This document shows, in pieces, positions 31,529 through 40,572 of a stretch of DNA of 64,000 bases. The DNA is from Bacillota bacterium. Lineage in GTDB: Bacteria > Bacillota > Clostridia > Christensenellales > Aristaeellaceae. The position numbers and the translations under genes were made by a program. The number at the start of each line of letters is the position of its first letter. Within the stretch, counting starts at the first letter, position 1. The notes under the pieces were generated by a model. The model was not told the DNA's origin. It searched no databases and saw only the letters and a list, made by a program, of their open reading frames with translations. The stretch is taken from NCBI GenBank assembly GCA_023425025.1, contig JAFADG010000018.1, positions 1 through 64,000 on the forward strand. The letters are read 5' to 3'.

Positions 31529-33106
31529 TTACCCCTCCACCTTAGTCCCATCCTTGAAAATGAAGCGCATGGTTTCGTCTCTTAGTATTCGCACCTGCTC
31601 GACGGTGCCGCACCATAGCGTTTCGTTGAACGACCTGATTGGTCCCTGCTTACGCAGCATATCAAGATACCCTAAAAGCTTCCCGCGCTTGGCGGTAAGT
31701 GCTTCCCGGCGTACATCTACCTCAGCAATGCGCCGCTGGATTTCATGGTATCGGACCTCATACTCGTCGTATTGCCACTGATACTCGGCCTGATCCATTG
31801 CCATATGCGCATTAGCAGTAATATGGCGCTGCATAAGCTCCGTGACGATCTCCAATTCAGTGCGGAGCTCAGCATGTTGCTCAACCAGCCCAGATATATC
31901 GCAGCGTTCCTGCATTGTATCTTCGCATACTTGGATAATCTCGTCCTTGCGCTCAACGATTTGGTTGAAAGCCCTCACAAAGGCATCCTGTATGGTTTCG
32001 TTACGCAGGGCGGGTGTTCCGCACGTAGTAAGCTGTTTGTGTCTCGCATTGCATTGCCACACAGTATGGGAATGCCACACCTTGCTGCCATACAGCTCGC
32101 CGCATTCATCACAGTAAATCCGGCCAGAGAAGCAGTGTGGCGTGTAATTCCTGCGCCCCGGTTGCTTCCGGCGCTTCAATTCCACCTGAACAGCGTCGAA
32201 TATCTCAGGCTCGATGATGGCCGGGTGGCTTCCTTCTACATAGTATTGGGGCACTTCGCCCTCGTTCACCTTCATCTTCTTGGTCAGGAAGTCCGTGCAG
32301 AAGGTCTTTTGCAGGATGGCGTCGCCCTTGTATTTCTCGTTGGTGAGTATGCTTATGATGGTATTGGGCCGCCAGATGGGTTTTCCGCCCGGAGTTGGAA
32401 TGCCTTGATCTGATAGGTGGCGTGCGATATATGCGGGTGATTTGCCTTCGAGAAACATGCGGTAAATATCTTTCACGATTGCTGCTTCCTCAGGCACGAT
32501 CTCCGGTAACCCGTCAGTGCCTTTACGATAGCCAAGGAATTGCTTGTAGGGAAGGGCAACCTTGCCGTCTGCGAAGCGCTTCCGCATGCCCCAAGTCACG
32601 TTCTCGGAAATGGAGCGGCTTTCTTCCTGAGCAAGGCTGGACATGATCGTAATGAGTAACTCGCCCTTGGCATCCAGCGTGTAGATGTTTTCCTTTTCAA
32701 AGAAAACTTCAACACCTTTTTCCTTTAATATCCGAACTGTTGTCAGGCTGTCAACCGTATTGCGCGCAAAACGGGAGACAGACTTCGTGATGATGAGGTC
32801 GATCTTTCCGTTCAAGCAATCATGCACCATCTCTTTGAAGCCGTCGCGCTTCTTTGTGTTCGTGGCAGATATGCCCTCGTCAGTGTACACTTTTACAAAT
32901 TCCCAATCATCCTTGGAATGGACATATTGCGTATAATAGTCAACCTGTGCCTCATAACTGGTCTGCTGTTCTTCATTGTCGGTGGATACGCGGGCATAGG
33001 CTGCCACACGCCGTTTCATTGTGGTGCTGATCGGCATAGCCGTGAAGCGGTTCAGGGTGGCAGGCACCATAGTTACCCTGGGTGCATTCGCTCTTGCTTC
33101 GCTCAT
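31529..33106 (-). CDS. large serine recombinase
   Basis: 525-residue site-specific recombinase, probably part of the prophage integration system. Resolvase domain with AAYARVSTD (Ser 41) and KSVSRFARN; Recombinase domain; zinc ribbon visible (CDECGELYG... CNARHKQLTTC); long coiled coil; C-terminal MRFIFKDGTKVEG. AAGGAG precedes ATG 33106, which overlaps the stop of the upstream recombinase as ATGA. Its 3' end resembles the remnants at 23004 and 25096. Confidence 0.9.
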   Translation of the reverse strand: MSEARANAPRVTMVPATLNRFTAMPISTTMKRRVAAYARVSTDNEEQQTSYEAQVDYYTQYVHSKDDWEFVKVYTDEGISATNTKKRDGFKEMVHDCLNGKIDLIITKSVSRFARNTVDSLTTVRILKEKGVEVFFEKENIYTLDAKGELLITIMSSLAQEESRSISENVTWGMRKRFADGKVALPYKQFLGYRKGTDGLPEIVPEEAAIVKDIYRMFLEGKSPAYIARHLSDQGIPTPGGKPIWRPNTIISILTNEKYKGDAILQKTFCTDFLTKKMKVNEGEVPQYYVEGSHPAIIEPEIFDAVQVELKRRKQPGRRNYTPHCFSGRIYCDECGELYGSKVWHSHTVWQCNARHKQLTTCGTPALRNETIQDAFVRAFNQIVERKDEIIQVCEDTMQERCDISGLVEQHAELRTELEIVTELMQRHITANAHMAMDQAEYQWQYDEYEVRYHEIQRRIAEVDVRREALTAKRGKLLGYLDMLRKQGPIRSFNETLWCGTVEQVRILRDETMRFIFKDGTKVEG

Positions 33107-34404
33107 TGTTCGTATCTCCTTCTCGTGCGCTCCGCAGCCTGCTGGCGCATGGATTCATCCCAACTATCTCGCCTGGATTTGTCTTGCCACACGCGTGTTT
33201 CTTCGGTTCCATCCTTGAATATATAGTCCAAATGATTGAAAGCCGGAACGCGGATTTCCTGAATGCGCTCTTTGAATATGGCCTCGTCAAATTTGTACAG
33301 GCCGAGCACCGAAGCGGTCATGTCCTTCAGGGTATCTTCTGGTATCTGCTTGGCATGACAATACTTTTTGCCCATCATGAGGAATGTCGTACAATTCCAT
33401 GCAATCTTGTCGTGCGTGCATTTCCGCTTATAGTGCTTACCGCAACAGCCGCAGGTGATCATACCAGTGAATACGCCGCCCTGTGGTGCCTTGCATTCGA
33501 TCCCATTGAGCAGCCGGTTCCGTTCCATGTGTTCTCGGGCTATCTGGTACTTTTCCGGTGGGATGATGGCCGGATGCGTCCCCTCGGCGAAGTATGCAGG
33601 CAGTTGACCCATGTTCCGCTGAGCTTTTTTGCTCAGATGATCGACAACGAACCGCTTTTGAAGCAATGCGTTGCCAGCGTACTTCTCGTTCCGAAGAAGC
33701 TGAATCACACGCTTGGGTGTCCAATTCCCTCCGCGATAACACGGAATTTCTCGCTCGCGCAGGGATGTTGCAATGTCGGCTGTGGCCATGCCATGCAGGT
33801 AAGAATCAAATATCTCCCGCACAATTTCGGCCTCTTGAGGATGAATGACGATCTCTCCCTTCTGGATGCGGTATCCATAGAGAAAGCGCCATGTCACCGG
33901 CTTTCCCACTTCATAGCTCTTGCGGATGCGCCATTTGCAGTTTTCAGATACCGAACGGCTTTCCTCCTGCGCATAGGAAGCGAGGATGGTAAGCATTAGC
34001 TCGCCATCCCCACTTATGGAGTGAATATTCTGTTCTTCGAAGTAGACGTCCACGCCCAATGCTTTCAACTCACGCACCATCTCCAGCAGCGTCACTGTAT
34101 TGCGGGCAAACCGGCTGACGCTCTTGGTAATCACCATGTCGATCTTCCCGGCCCGGCAGTCGGCCAATAACCGCTGGAATTCCGGGCGCTCGGTCTTGGT
34201 GCCGGAAAGTGCTTTGTCTGCATACACACCCACGTATCGCCAGCCAGGATTTTTCTGTATGAGACTGCTATAGTAACTTACCTGCGCGGACAACGAGTGC
34301 AGCATGGAATCCTTCTCCAGCGACACCCGCGCATATGCTGTAACATTCAGTAGGCGCGGCGGCAGCGGTAGCGTCGGATGCATTTTCCTTATGATTCGGG
34401 CCAT
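33103..34404 (-). CDS. second large serine recombinase
   Basis: 433-residue recombinase translated just before the 525-residue one. TAYARVSLEKD carries the nucleophile (Ser 28); KSVSRFARN, a Recombinase domain and a zinc ribbon (CGCCGKHY... CHAKQ) follow; the C-terminal coiled coil is short. GGAGG precedes ATG 34404. Two overlapping recombinases suggest both are needed (heteromeric or integrase/excisionase-like), as in some Clostridia elements that use more than one serine recombinase. Confidence 0.88.
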   Translation of the reverse strand: MARIIRKMHPTLPLPPRLLNVTAYARVSLEKDSMLHSLSAQVSYYSSLIQKNPGWRYVGVYADKALSGTKTERPEFQRLLADCRAGKIDMVITKSVSRFARNTVTLLEMVRELKALGVDVYFEEQNIHSISGDGELMLTILASYAQEESRSVSENCKWRIRKSYEVGKPVTWRFLYGYRIQKGEIVIHPQEAEIVREIFDSYLHGMATADIATSLREREIPCYRGGNWTPKRVIQLLRNEKYAGNALLQKRFVVDHLSKKAQRNMGQLPAYFAEGTHPAIIPPEKYQIAREHMERNRLLNGIECKAPQGGVFTGMITCGCCGKHYKRKCTHDKIAWNCTTFLMMGKKYCHAKQIPEDTLKDMTASVLGLYKFDEAIFKERIQEIRVPAFNHLDYIFKDGTEETRVWQDKSRRDSWDESMRQQAAERTRRRYEQ

Positions 34405-34405
34405 T

Positions 34406-34615
34406 TTAACCCCTCCTTTCGTCTGTCTGTCTTATAGGAAGGGTCGTAGAAAGACAAGGCTTTTCATAACGAAAGAGAGGCTGATATTTCGCGGCGAACT
34501 TTGTCTCAAGCGCCGAGAAATCCGCCTCGTCAACAAGGCCGCAGTGAAACATATCGCTGGCCATAGAGATCGCCGCCAGGTATCGCTGATTCTGCTTATA
34601 TCGCATGTCCATCAT
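34406..34615 (-). CDS. small SHOCT-like protein of the recombinase operon
   Basis: 69 residues from ATG 34615 (GGAGG six bases upstream). The central MFHCGLVDEADFSALETKFA has the short two-helix SHOCT-like pattern. It stops two bases before the recombinase start and begins inside the previous gene by 20 bases. Proteins of this kind accompany serine recombinases in Clostridia; function unknown. Confidence 0.6.
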   Translation of the reverse strand: MMDMRYKQNQRYLAAISMASDMFHCGLVDEADFSALETKFAAKYQPLFRYEKPCLSTTLPIRQTDERRG

Positions 34616-34994
34616 GGCAATCCTCCTTGCCATAGCGGCCTGTGATATAGCAAGCGCGGGAGCAGTATTTGCGGTTGCTGGATGCATAGCTGAAAAAGCG
34701 CCTGCCACAGCAAGCACATTTCTTCTCGACCGCATTCAGGGTGCTTAAGAAACGATGGTAATAATTCCAGGCAAAGCGACAGGTGCTTGAGCAAAACCGT
34801 CGTTTCCCATTGAATGCTATGGGATGTCCACAATAGACACAGCCCGTAGAAATGGCAGCATCTTTGTTGGGCTCGGTGCGGCGAAAGAAGGATTTGAGGG
34901 TGTTTTTCGAGATCCCAAGGTCTGCAGAAATCTGTGTGAAGCTCAAACCCGCCTGCCGCATTTCCAGCAGACGAGCCTTTTCCTGCAAAGTCAT
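34596..34994 (-). CDS. HTH and double zinc-finger protein
   Basis: 132 residues: an N-terminal helix-turn-helix (EMRQAGLSFTQISADLGISK near 12) followed by two Cys clusters (CVYCGHPI... CSSTC and CACCGRRF... CSRAC), each a four-Cys finger. GGAGG precedes ATG 34994. First gene of the recombinase operon; probably a DNA-binding regulator or accessory factor. Confidence 0.65.
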   Translation of the reverse strand: MTLQEKARLLEMRQAGLSFTQISADLGISKNTLKSFFRRTEPNKDAAISTGCVYCGHPIAFNGKRRFCSSTCRFAWNYYHRFLSTLNAVEKKCACCGRRFFSYASSNRKYCSRACYITGRYGKEDCHDGHAI

Positions 34995-35090
34995 AAGCGC
35001 CTCCAGTTACGGCATAAAGCCGGATTGGCATTGTTGCTTTGCGCATTGACTTTCTTGGCTTTTTGTTTTCGTGTAATCATGATTGTCATG

Positions 35091-35123
35091 AAAAAGCGCC
35101 GCAGGCCGTGAAAAACCTGCGGC
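35091..35123 (-). terminator. terminator after the endolysin gene
   Basis: Stem GCCGCAGG / CCTGCGGC (35098-35105 with 35116-35123) followed on the minus strand by CTTTTTC. It ends the late operon before the recombinase operon. Confidence 0.75.
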
Positions 35124-35130
35124 ATGATAG

Positions 35131-35928
35131 TTATTCTCTTTTGAGTGCTGCTCGGGTGACCGGTCCTACGATCCCATCAACCCGGATGTCTGCCTTGGCT
35201 TGGAAAACCTTAACCGCAGCTGCGGTGACCGGGCCATAGACCCCGTCTACCTTGCCGGGCTGAAAGCCCAGCTCAATGAGGCGGTTCTGAACCTGTGTGA
35301 TATCCTCTCCGCGCAGCATTTTGATACCTTTATGGTATTGAAGCAAACGATCAGCATCAGTCGAATTTTCCGAGGCAGGAGGGGTAACGGGGTCCTCCTG
35401 GGAGGGCAAAGGCTCGGCAGGAGTGGCAGTGATGTAATTGATATACGGACATTGATACCAGTGGGTCCAACTCCGTTGGGATACCTTTGTTTTCACCACG
35501 CCATAATTGAAACCACGTGCTTCCACTGCATACCCATCACCTATGTAAACACCCACATGGCCGGGACTGTACAGTAACAGTCCTGGAATTTCAGATAATG
35601 TGGAAATTGAACCTTTGACCTTGGCGACGTTGAACATGCCATTGGCACCTTTGTCCGGACGGCCGTCCAGGCCATACACTTGGGTACCATCGTCCTTTGT
35701 CCAGTAATACCCCTTGATTAGCCCCACACAATCGCAGCACTTTCGTTTGGCAACAATATCAGCCTTATATTGGGCCATACGTGCGTAGGTATAGTGAGAA
35801 GGATATTGATTGGTTTTCCGAGACAGTAGGCTTGTGGTGCAATCGTAACAGCAGGTGCCATACCAATACCTTTGCCCAACCCATTGCAGCGCCCATTCTA
35901 CCAGACCGATATTTGTTTTGGCCGTCAT
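35131..35928 (-). CDS. endolysin, NlpC/P60-CHAP-like with peptidoglycan-binding domain
   Basis: 265-residue lysis enzyme that cleaves the host cell wall. The N-terminal Cys peptidase/amidase domain shows CCDCVGLIKGYYW (catalytic Cys about 65-67) and SPGHVGVYIGDG (His 124). Residues 205-265 form a peptidoglycan-binding type 1 domain (VQNRLIELGFQPGKVDGVYG). ATG 35928 has GGAGG upstream. No signal peptide, so release depends on the holin encoded next. Confidence 0.88.
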   Translation of the reverse strand: MTAKTNIGLVEWALQWVGQRYWYGTCCYDCTTSLLSRKTNQYPSHYTYARMAQYKADIVAKRKCCDCVGLIKGYYWTKDDGTQVYGLDGRPDKGANGMFNVAKVKGSISTLSEIPGLLLYSPGHVGVYIGDGYAVEARGFNYGVVKTKVSQRSWTHWYQCPYINYITATPAEPLPSQEDPVTPPASENSTDADRLLQYHKGIKMLRGEDITQVQNRLIELGFQPGKVDGVYGPVTAAAVKVFQAKADIRVDGIVGPVTRAALKRE

Positions 35929-35958
35929 GATATTTCCTCCCATCAAAAAGGCGGCGGC

Positions 35959-36390
35959 TCACTTGCCGTCGCCTGCATCGTTATCGGAATCTGTCACATC
36001 ATTAGTGTCCCGAAGCTTCGTTAAAGCACTGGCGATGAACGCAGGGAGCTTGACACCCATTTCTCCTACATTCTCCAGGATGGAAAGCCCCTCATTGGAG
36101 ATGAAGAAGAAAGCGGTAGCTGTACGGAAAACTCCTGCCGCATTACCGGTAATCCGGTCCAATTGCGCTGCCAGAATGACCACCAGGAAGATCGTGGCCT
36201 TTTTCATCAGACCCTCAAACCCAATGCTGGACTTGAGGGTTTTGGTTTTCATGGCTGCACCTAGGCCGGTTAGGTAATCCAGAGCAATGAATATGAGCAG
36301 GATCTCCAACGCGCGGTCCCAACCGCCCAGCAGTGTGGTAGTGATAGCCGTCCCAATGGCCGTCAGAGTGCTTGTAAGGGTTTCCTTCAT
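35959..36390 (-). CDS. phage holin
   Basis: 143 residues from ATG 36390 (AGGAGG upstream). Two or three hydrophobic segments (about 8-22, 28-45 and 66-80) and the motif ILLIFIALDYLTGLGAA identify the phage_holin_4 (toxin secretion/lysis holin) family. The charged C-terminus ends DNDAGDGK. Forms membrane lesions that let the endolysin out. Confidence 0.88.
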   Translation of the reverse strand: MKETLTSTLTAIGTAITTTLLGGWDRALEILLIFIALDYLTGLGAAMKTKTLKSSIGFEGLMKKATIFLVVILAAQLDRITGNAAGVFRTATAFFFISNEGLSILENVGEMGVKLPAFIASALTKLRDTNDVTDSDNDAGDGK

Positions 36391-36422
36391 ACGGATACCT
36401 CCTGATTCACGATTTGAACATG

Positions 36423-36444
36423 AAAAACCGCCCCTGAGGGCGGT
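36423..36444 (-). terminator. terminator after the tail-fibre gene
   Basis: Stem ACCGCCC / GGGCGGT (36427-36433 with 36438-36444, loop CTGA) with five T residues on the minus strand. It lies between the fibre gene stop and the holin gene. Confidence 0.7.
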
Positions 36445-36463
36445 CAAGAAAGGGGATAGTGCT

Positions 36464-38761
36464 TTACAGTAAAAGCACCGCTTCTCGAAGCTGCACCATG
36501 ACGGCAGCGGTTGGCTTATTCACTGGTATGGGAATCCATGCGGGCAGCGAAATATTATGAATGCTGCTTTGGGTATCCCAACCATTCACCAGAGCGACAA
36601 CTTGCTCTATGGCAACGCGGATCTCCAGTACATGGCTTGTCCAGCCTGCCAGGAATGTCATGCCCGCTGTCAAAGATTCCGCCCAAAGATATGGCGATAG
36701 TCCATAATAGGTCAGGACCTGATCCACAGCATTACGTAACTCCTGCATGTGCACAGCCTTTATCGGCGTGTTATTTACCACCAGCGAAGTATCCGTCCAT
36801 GAGGCCGCCGCATAAGAAAAGCTCCGGGAGGCTGCTCCCGAAGCTGCACCAAGGGTATCTGTTGCCGTAATGGAGATATTCTGTACGCCGACTTCCGTAA
36901 GTGCGGCGGTCCGCCGCATTACAATCTTTCTGCCAGATACAAGGCTTCCAGCAGTGGAAGCGGAATACCCGACTAGGGATGGTGTCTGAGCATGCCCATC
37001 TGCATCTGTCCCGATGGTCACAAGGATGCGTGGTCTACTGTTGAAGGTGGTCTTGCCGGTAACTGGGGCAACAATGGCGGGAGCGGCAGGGCCGCTGTTG
37101 GTTTTCAGCGTGGCATAGGCGCTGGATAGCCCACTGTCAAAGCCGGATTTGGCACCTATGGCTACTACCTTGTAATAGTAACTGCTGCCCTCTGTAGTGT
37201 GTGCCGTAACGGAATAACTGGAAGAGGCGGTCGTACCCAACAGAGTATACGTGCCTCCAGCGCTTGTGGCACGGTAAATCGCATATCCCGAAACCGGGTT
37301 GTTGGTTCCGGCTCCCGCTCCAGACCAGGATAAGGTGACGGCGGTTCCGGCATTGGCTAGTGCGGCCAAAAGGGAGACTGCTGTAGGAGCGGAACAGGCC
37401 GTGTACACCTTGGCTGTAACACCAGTATAAACACTACTTATCGCGCTGTTACTTCGTGCCCCGATTGTGTAAACCTTATAATAGTAAGCCGCTCCCATGG
37501 TGGGGGGGGCCGTAACCGCCATGCTGCCGCTGGTGCCAGTAGTGCTGATGGAACCCAGCATGCTATAGCTCCCTCCGGCAGAATCAGCTCGGTACACATG
37601 GTATCCCGTGATATCGTTAAAACTACCTGCACCGGCACCAGACCAGGAAAGGGTCACGTTCGTTCCGGCATCGGGAGAGGCATCAGATACGGAAATGGAG
37701 GGTGGAGGGGACGGTGCGCCATAGGTATAGACAGTTCGGCCAACGGATGCGCCACTATTAGCATAGGTGCCCAGGGTGTATACCGTATAAGTGTAGCCGT
37801 TCCCGGCTGTACCGTGGACGGGGACCAAATAGCTGGTTCCTGTGGTAGCAGCATAGTATGCTCCGTCCCGGTAGATATGGTAACCGGTAATGGGGTTGTT
37901 GGTTCCAGCCCCCGCGCCGGACCATGCCAGGGTCACATTCGTCCCGCTTGCGGCATAGGCGGATGCTCCTCCGCCAATAGTCACCGTACTTGGCGCGGAA
38001 GGAGCGGAATAGGAACAGGTCAATGCAGCATAGACGGAAGATTGACCTGAATCGTATCCCGCCACGCTACCCAAGGTGAGCACCTTGTAATAGTAGGAAC
38101 TGCCATTTCCCCCAGGCGCGGTGACAGTGGTAGAACCAGAACCTGCGGAAGTGGAGACTGTGGCAATATGGCTAAAGCTGCCGCCAGCACTGTCTGACCG
38201 ATAGATTTGATATCCCGTGATCCCGTTGCTGATCCCAGCTGATGCGCCAGACCAAGATAATGTTACGGCAGTGCCGGGAGCAACGTTGGAAGCCGACACA
38301 GAAACGGCATTCGGTGCTCCACAGGCCGTGTAGCTGTATTCCCAATTGATGGTGACGGTGATCAGGGCATTTACCCGCAGCGACATGACATTGCCATCAC
38401 TGCTGGATGACCCCTTGCCTGCGCCACGGATACGGACATTCAACGGATTGGAGCCGTAACGAGAAAGGTCAGTATACAGCCCAACATTCAGCTGCTCGTT
38501 CACGTTGGAGGAGGCACTGTTACCGGAGGTGGTGAAAGCCGCGCATAAATCCGCACCGGTATCTTCATTTCTTGCAATGGCCAGCCGCATTTTTGAATAC
38601 TGGTAGGTCTGACTGATATTCATGGCCGCCGAGGTGATATAGATGTTGGAACTGGGAAGGCTGCCGATTACAAGAGAGAGCACAAAAACATATCCGCTGC
38701 CATTGCTGGTAATGGTGTAGTTACCAGTCAGGGCAGCGGATTGGAATACCGCTGTGGGCAT
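36464..38761 (-). CDS. tail-fibre-like protein with fibronectin III repeats
   Basis: 765-residue virion protein. After an N-terminal beta region, four fibronectin type III repeats begin near residues 147, 252, 349 and 453, each with VTLSWSGA(G/S)AG, ITGYxIYR and SYYYKVxTxG. A final region (about 560-765) is different, with two short helices near the end. Likely surface decoration or host-recognition fibre. The near-identical repeats may recombine. GAGGTG precedes ATG 38761. Confidence 0.8.
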   Translation of the reverse strand: MPTAVFQSAALTGNYTITSNGSGYVFVLSLVIGSLPSSNIYITSAAMNISQTYQYSKMRLAIARNEDTGADLCAAFTTSGNSASSNVNEQLNVGLYTDLSRYGSNPLNVRIRGAGKGSSSSDGNVMSLRVNALITVTINWEYSYTACGAPNAVSVSASNVAPGTAVTLSWSGASAGISNGITGYQIYRSDSAGGSFSHIATVSTSAGSGSTTVTAPGGNGSSYYYKVLTLGSVAGYDSGQSSVYAALTCSYSAPSAPSTVTIGGGASAYAASGTNVTLAWSGAGAGTNNPITGYHIYRDGAYYAATTGTSYLVPVHGTAGNGYTYTVYTLGTYANSGASVGRTVYTYGAPSPPPSISVSDASPDAGTNVTLSWSGAGAGSFNDITGYHVYRADSAGGSYSMLGSISTTGTSGSMAVTAPPTMGAAYYYKVYTIGARSNSAISSVYTGVTAKVYTACSAPTAVSLLAALANAGTAVTLSWSGAGAGTNNPVSGYAIYRATSAGGTYTLLGTTASSSYSVTAHTTEGSSYYYKVVAIGAKSGFDSGLSSAYATLKTNSGPAAPAIVAPVTGKTTFNSRPRILVTIGTDADGHAQTPSLVGYSASTAGSLVSGRKIVMRRTAALTEVGVQNISITATDTLGAASGAASRSFSYAAASWTDTSLVVNNTPIKAVHMQELRNAVDQVLTYYGLSPYLWAESLTAGMTFLAGWTSHVLEIRVAIEQVVALVNGWDTQSSIHNISLPAWIPIPVNKPTAAVMVQLREAVLLL

Positions 38762-38793
38762 ACATTCACCTCATGATGGTCATATTCATTGCA

Positions 38794-39456
38794 TCAGGCA
38801 TATACCGCCCCAATGACCTTTTCTGCAGTAACGATTTTGAAGGTGGGGCTGGCTGTATTGCCCACATCCTGATTTACCCGGCTGCTTACCGTATCCACAT
38901 TCTTCTTATCATTAGCAGACATGAATCCGGCCTTGGTTTGTGTGGCTGTCTCGTGGGAATGTGCCTCTGATACAATGCTGGATACCGTACCGCACAAGGA
39001 GGGATTCCCCCTCAGGTCGGTAATGTTGCTTTCCAGAATGGAAGCCGCACCGGCTGGTACATATACATCTGCCAGCGCCAGTTCAAAGACACCGGCATCC
39101 CGCTGGAGGGCAGGAGCGGAAGGGTTTGATCCCGGCGCACCTGTTTTGATTTTCACCGTAATGGCCCGCTCTATAAGGCTCCAACGCACCACCACCCGAT
39201 CGATACGGTTCAGGATGCCGTCTGGTATGGCCATCTCCAGGGGCAAAATGTTGGTGTTTACGTAGTAATAGCCATTAATCCATGCGGAGCCTTCCAGGAT
39301 GCGCAAGTTGGTGTTTTCTCCCGGTTGCACCTGGAGACAGGAAGAAGGCGAGCCGAACACACCGTTGCCGATGAGGGAGGCAAAATAAGCTGCCCAGTCA
39401 GCGGCATCATATTTTCGGTCCCCGCCCACGGAATTGAAGAAGCTGGACTTTTCCAT
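38794..39456 (-). CDS. phage baseplate/fibre structural protein
   Basis: 220 residues starting MEKSSFFNSVGGDRKYDAAD, a start common to Clostridia and Bacillus phage baseplate or receptor-binding proteins. It contains ILPLEMAIPDGILNRIDRVV and ends with a short trimerisation-like tail. It lies between the Gp37-like gene and the fibre. Exact role not assigned. Confidence 0.7.
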   Translation of the reverse strand: MEKSSFFNSVGGDRKYDAADWAAYFASLIGNGVFGSPSSCLQVQPGENTNLRILEGSAWINGYYYVNTNILPLEMAIPDGILNRIDRVVVRWSLIERAITVKIKTGAPGSNPSAPALQRDAGVFELALADVYVPAGAASILESNITDLRGNPSLCGTVSSIVSEAHSHETATQTKAGFMSANDKKNVDTVSSRVNQDVGNTASPTFKIVTAEKVIGAVYA

Positions 39457-39458
39457 GT

Positions 39459-40571
39459 CTATCTTCCTTTCAGGATACTGTTCAGGCTGGGGATGGAGAC
39501 GCCAAAGGTGATCTCCAATTCCTCTTTGCCGCTCTCATAGCTTTCTATGATTTCTGTGATCCGGACATCAATACGGATACCCCAGCGCTTATTGACACAG
39601 GTCACACGATCCCCAAGATCAAAATCTGTTTTATAAGTCAGGTTGGCATGAGTGTCGATATGACTTGAAAAGGACATGCTTTCTGTTTTTTGGTCCAATA
39701 CACCATGCCCCCTGGATACTAAAAGCGCAAGGTAATCTTCCAGGGATAGCAGCTGTTCTACGCCATCCTCGGTGTAAGATCGGCTGATGGTGGAGGAATC
39801 GTCAAAATATTCGATACGGTCAAGCCCGGTCCAGGCGTCGTCCGATACCTCCACCACCTGACGGACTTCCCCTTCAGCATCCTCTCCACCTACATACGCC
39901 GCCGTGGCCACGTTTTCCACGCTGTGAGTGTATTCCTGAGACAATACGTTATCGAAGTCAGGGGAGAAGATGCAGATGGCGTTTTCCGTCTGACCAGATG
40001 TCCGGTCCAGGCCCTTATAGACCAGGAAGAAGTGCTTTTTCTGCTTTAGATCGGTGATGATCTTAAAACCCAGCTTGGCCAGTTTTGCCCGTTCCGAGCA
40101 GGTATCAAGAGCGTTGGCGTAGGCAGAGCAATAGCAATTCACAGGCTCGGATACAAGGCTGCTCATATCCGCTAAAGTCAGATGAGGGATGATCCTCCGG
40201 GAATCGGCTGGCGCAATAAGATTCTCCTGCACGATACTGGACAGCAGTTCATGGGTGGGCAATGAGGAAACCATATCCCTAAGCAGTAACCGGTTTCCGA
40301 CCCAATGGGTAAGGAATTTCCCCTGTACCTCAATCTGTTCCAGTCCGTTTTCATCTTTTGTAACTGTAAGGTATCGAATCTGACCCATCTCATCCGTATC
40401 CTTACGGGCAAGCAGCCGGCCATTTTGCAAGAGAGCCGCATGGCGGGAGGTCAGGGGTACCAGCAGGCTGAATTCTCCGCATTCCCAATAGCATCGCGTC
40501 CATACCAAAGCGCTGATCTCATCGATTACACCTAATAATTCCAGAGAGGTGTCATAGATGAAAAGCTCCAT
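39459..40571 (-). CDS. siphovirus Gp37-like tail protein
   Basis: 370 residues of the ReqiPepy6 Gp37-like family: FIYDTSLELLGVIDE near the start and WTRCYWECGEFSLLVPLT near 25, then GKFLTHWVGNRLL. These proteins form the tail-tip/baseplate adaptor next to Dit. ATG 40571 has GGGGG upstream and lies one base after the Dit stop. Confidence 0.8.
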   Translation of the reverse strand: MELFIYDTSLELLGVIDEISALVWTRCYWECGEFSLLVPLTSRHAALLQNGRLLARKDTDEMGQIRYLTVTKDENGLEQIEVQGKFLTHWVGNRLLLRDMVSSLPTHELLSSIVQENLIAPADSRRIIPHLTLADMSSLVSEPVNCYCSAYANALDTCSERAKLAKLGFKIITDLKQKKHFFLVYKGLDRTSGQTENAICIFSPDFDNVLSQEYTHSVENVATAAYVGGEDAEGEVRQVVEVSDDAWTGLDRIEYFDDSSTISRSYTEDGVEQLLSLEDYLALLVSRGHGVLDQKTESMSFSSHIDTHANLTYKTDFDLGDRVTCVNKRWGIRIDVRITEIIESYESGKEELEITFGVSIPSLNSILKGR

Positions 40572-40572
40572 G

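Noticed and set aside
36464..38761. Tandem DNA repeats in the fibre gene considered as a CRISPR-like or mobile repeat
   Set aside because: The period of about 300 bases matches fibronectin III protein repeats; no short palindromic repeats with unique spacers are present.
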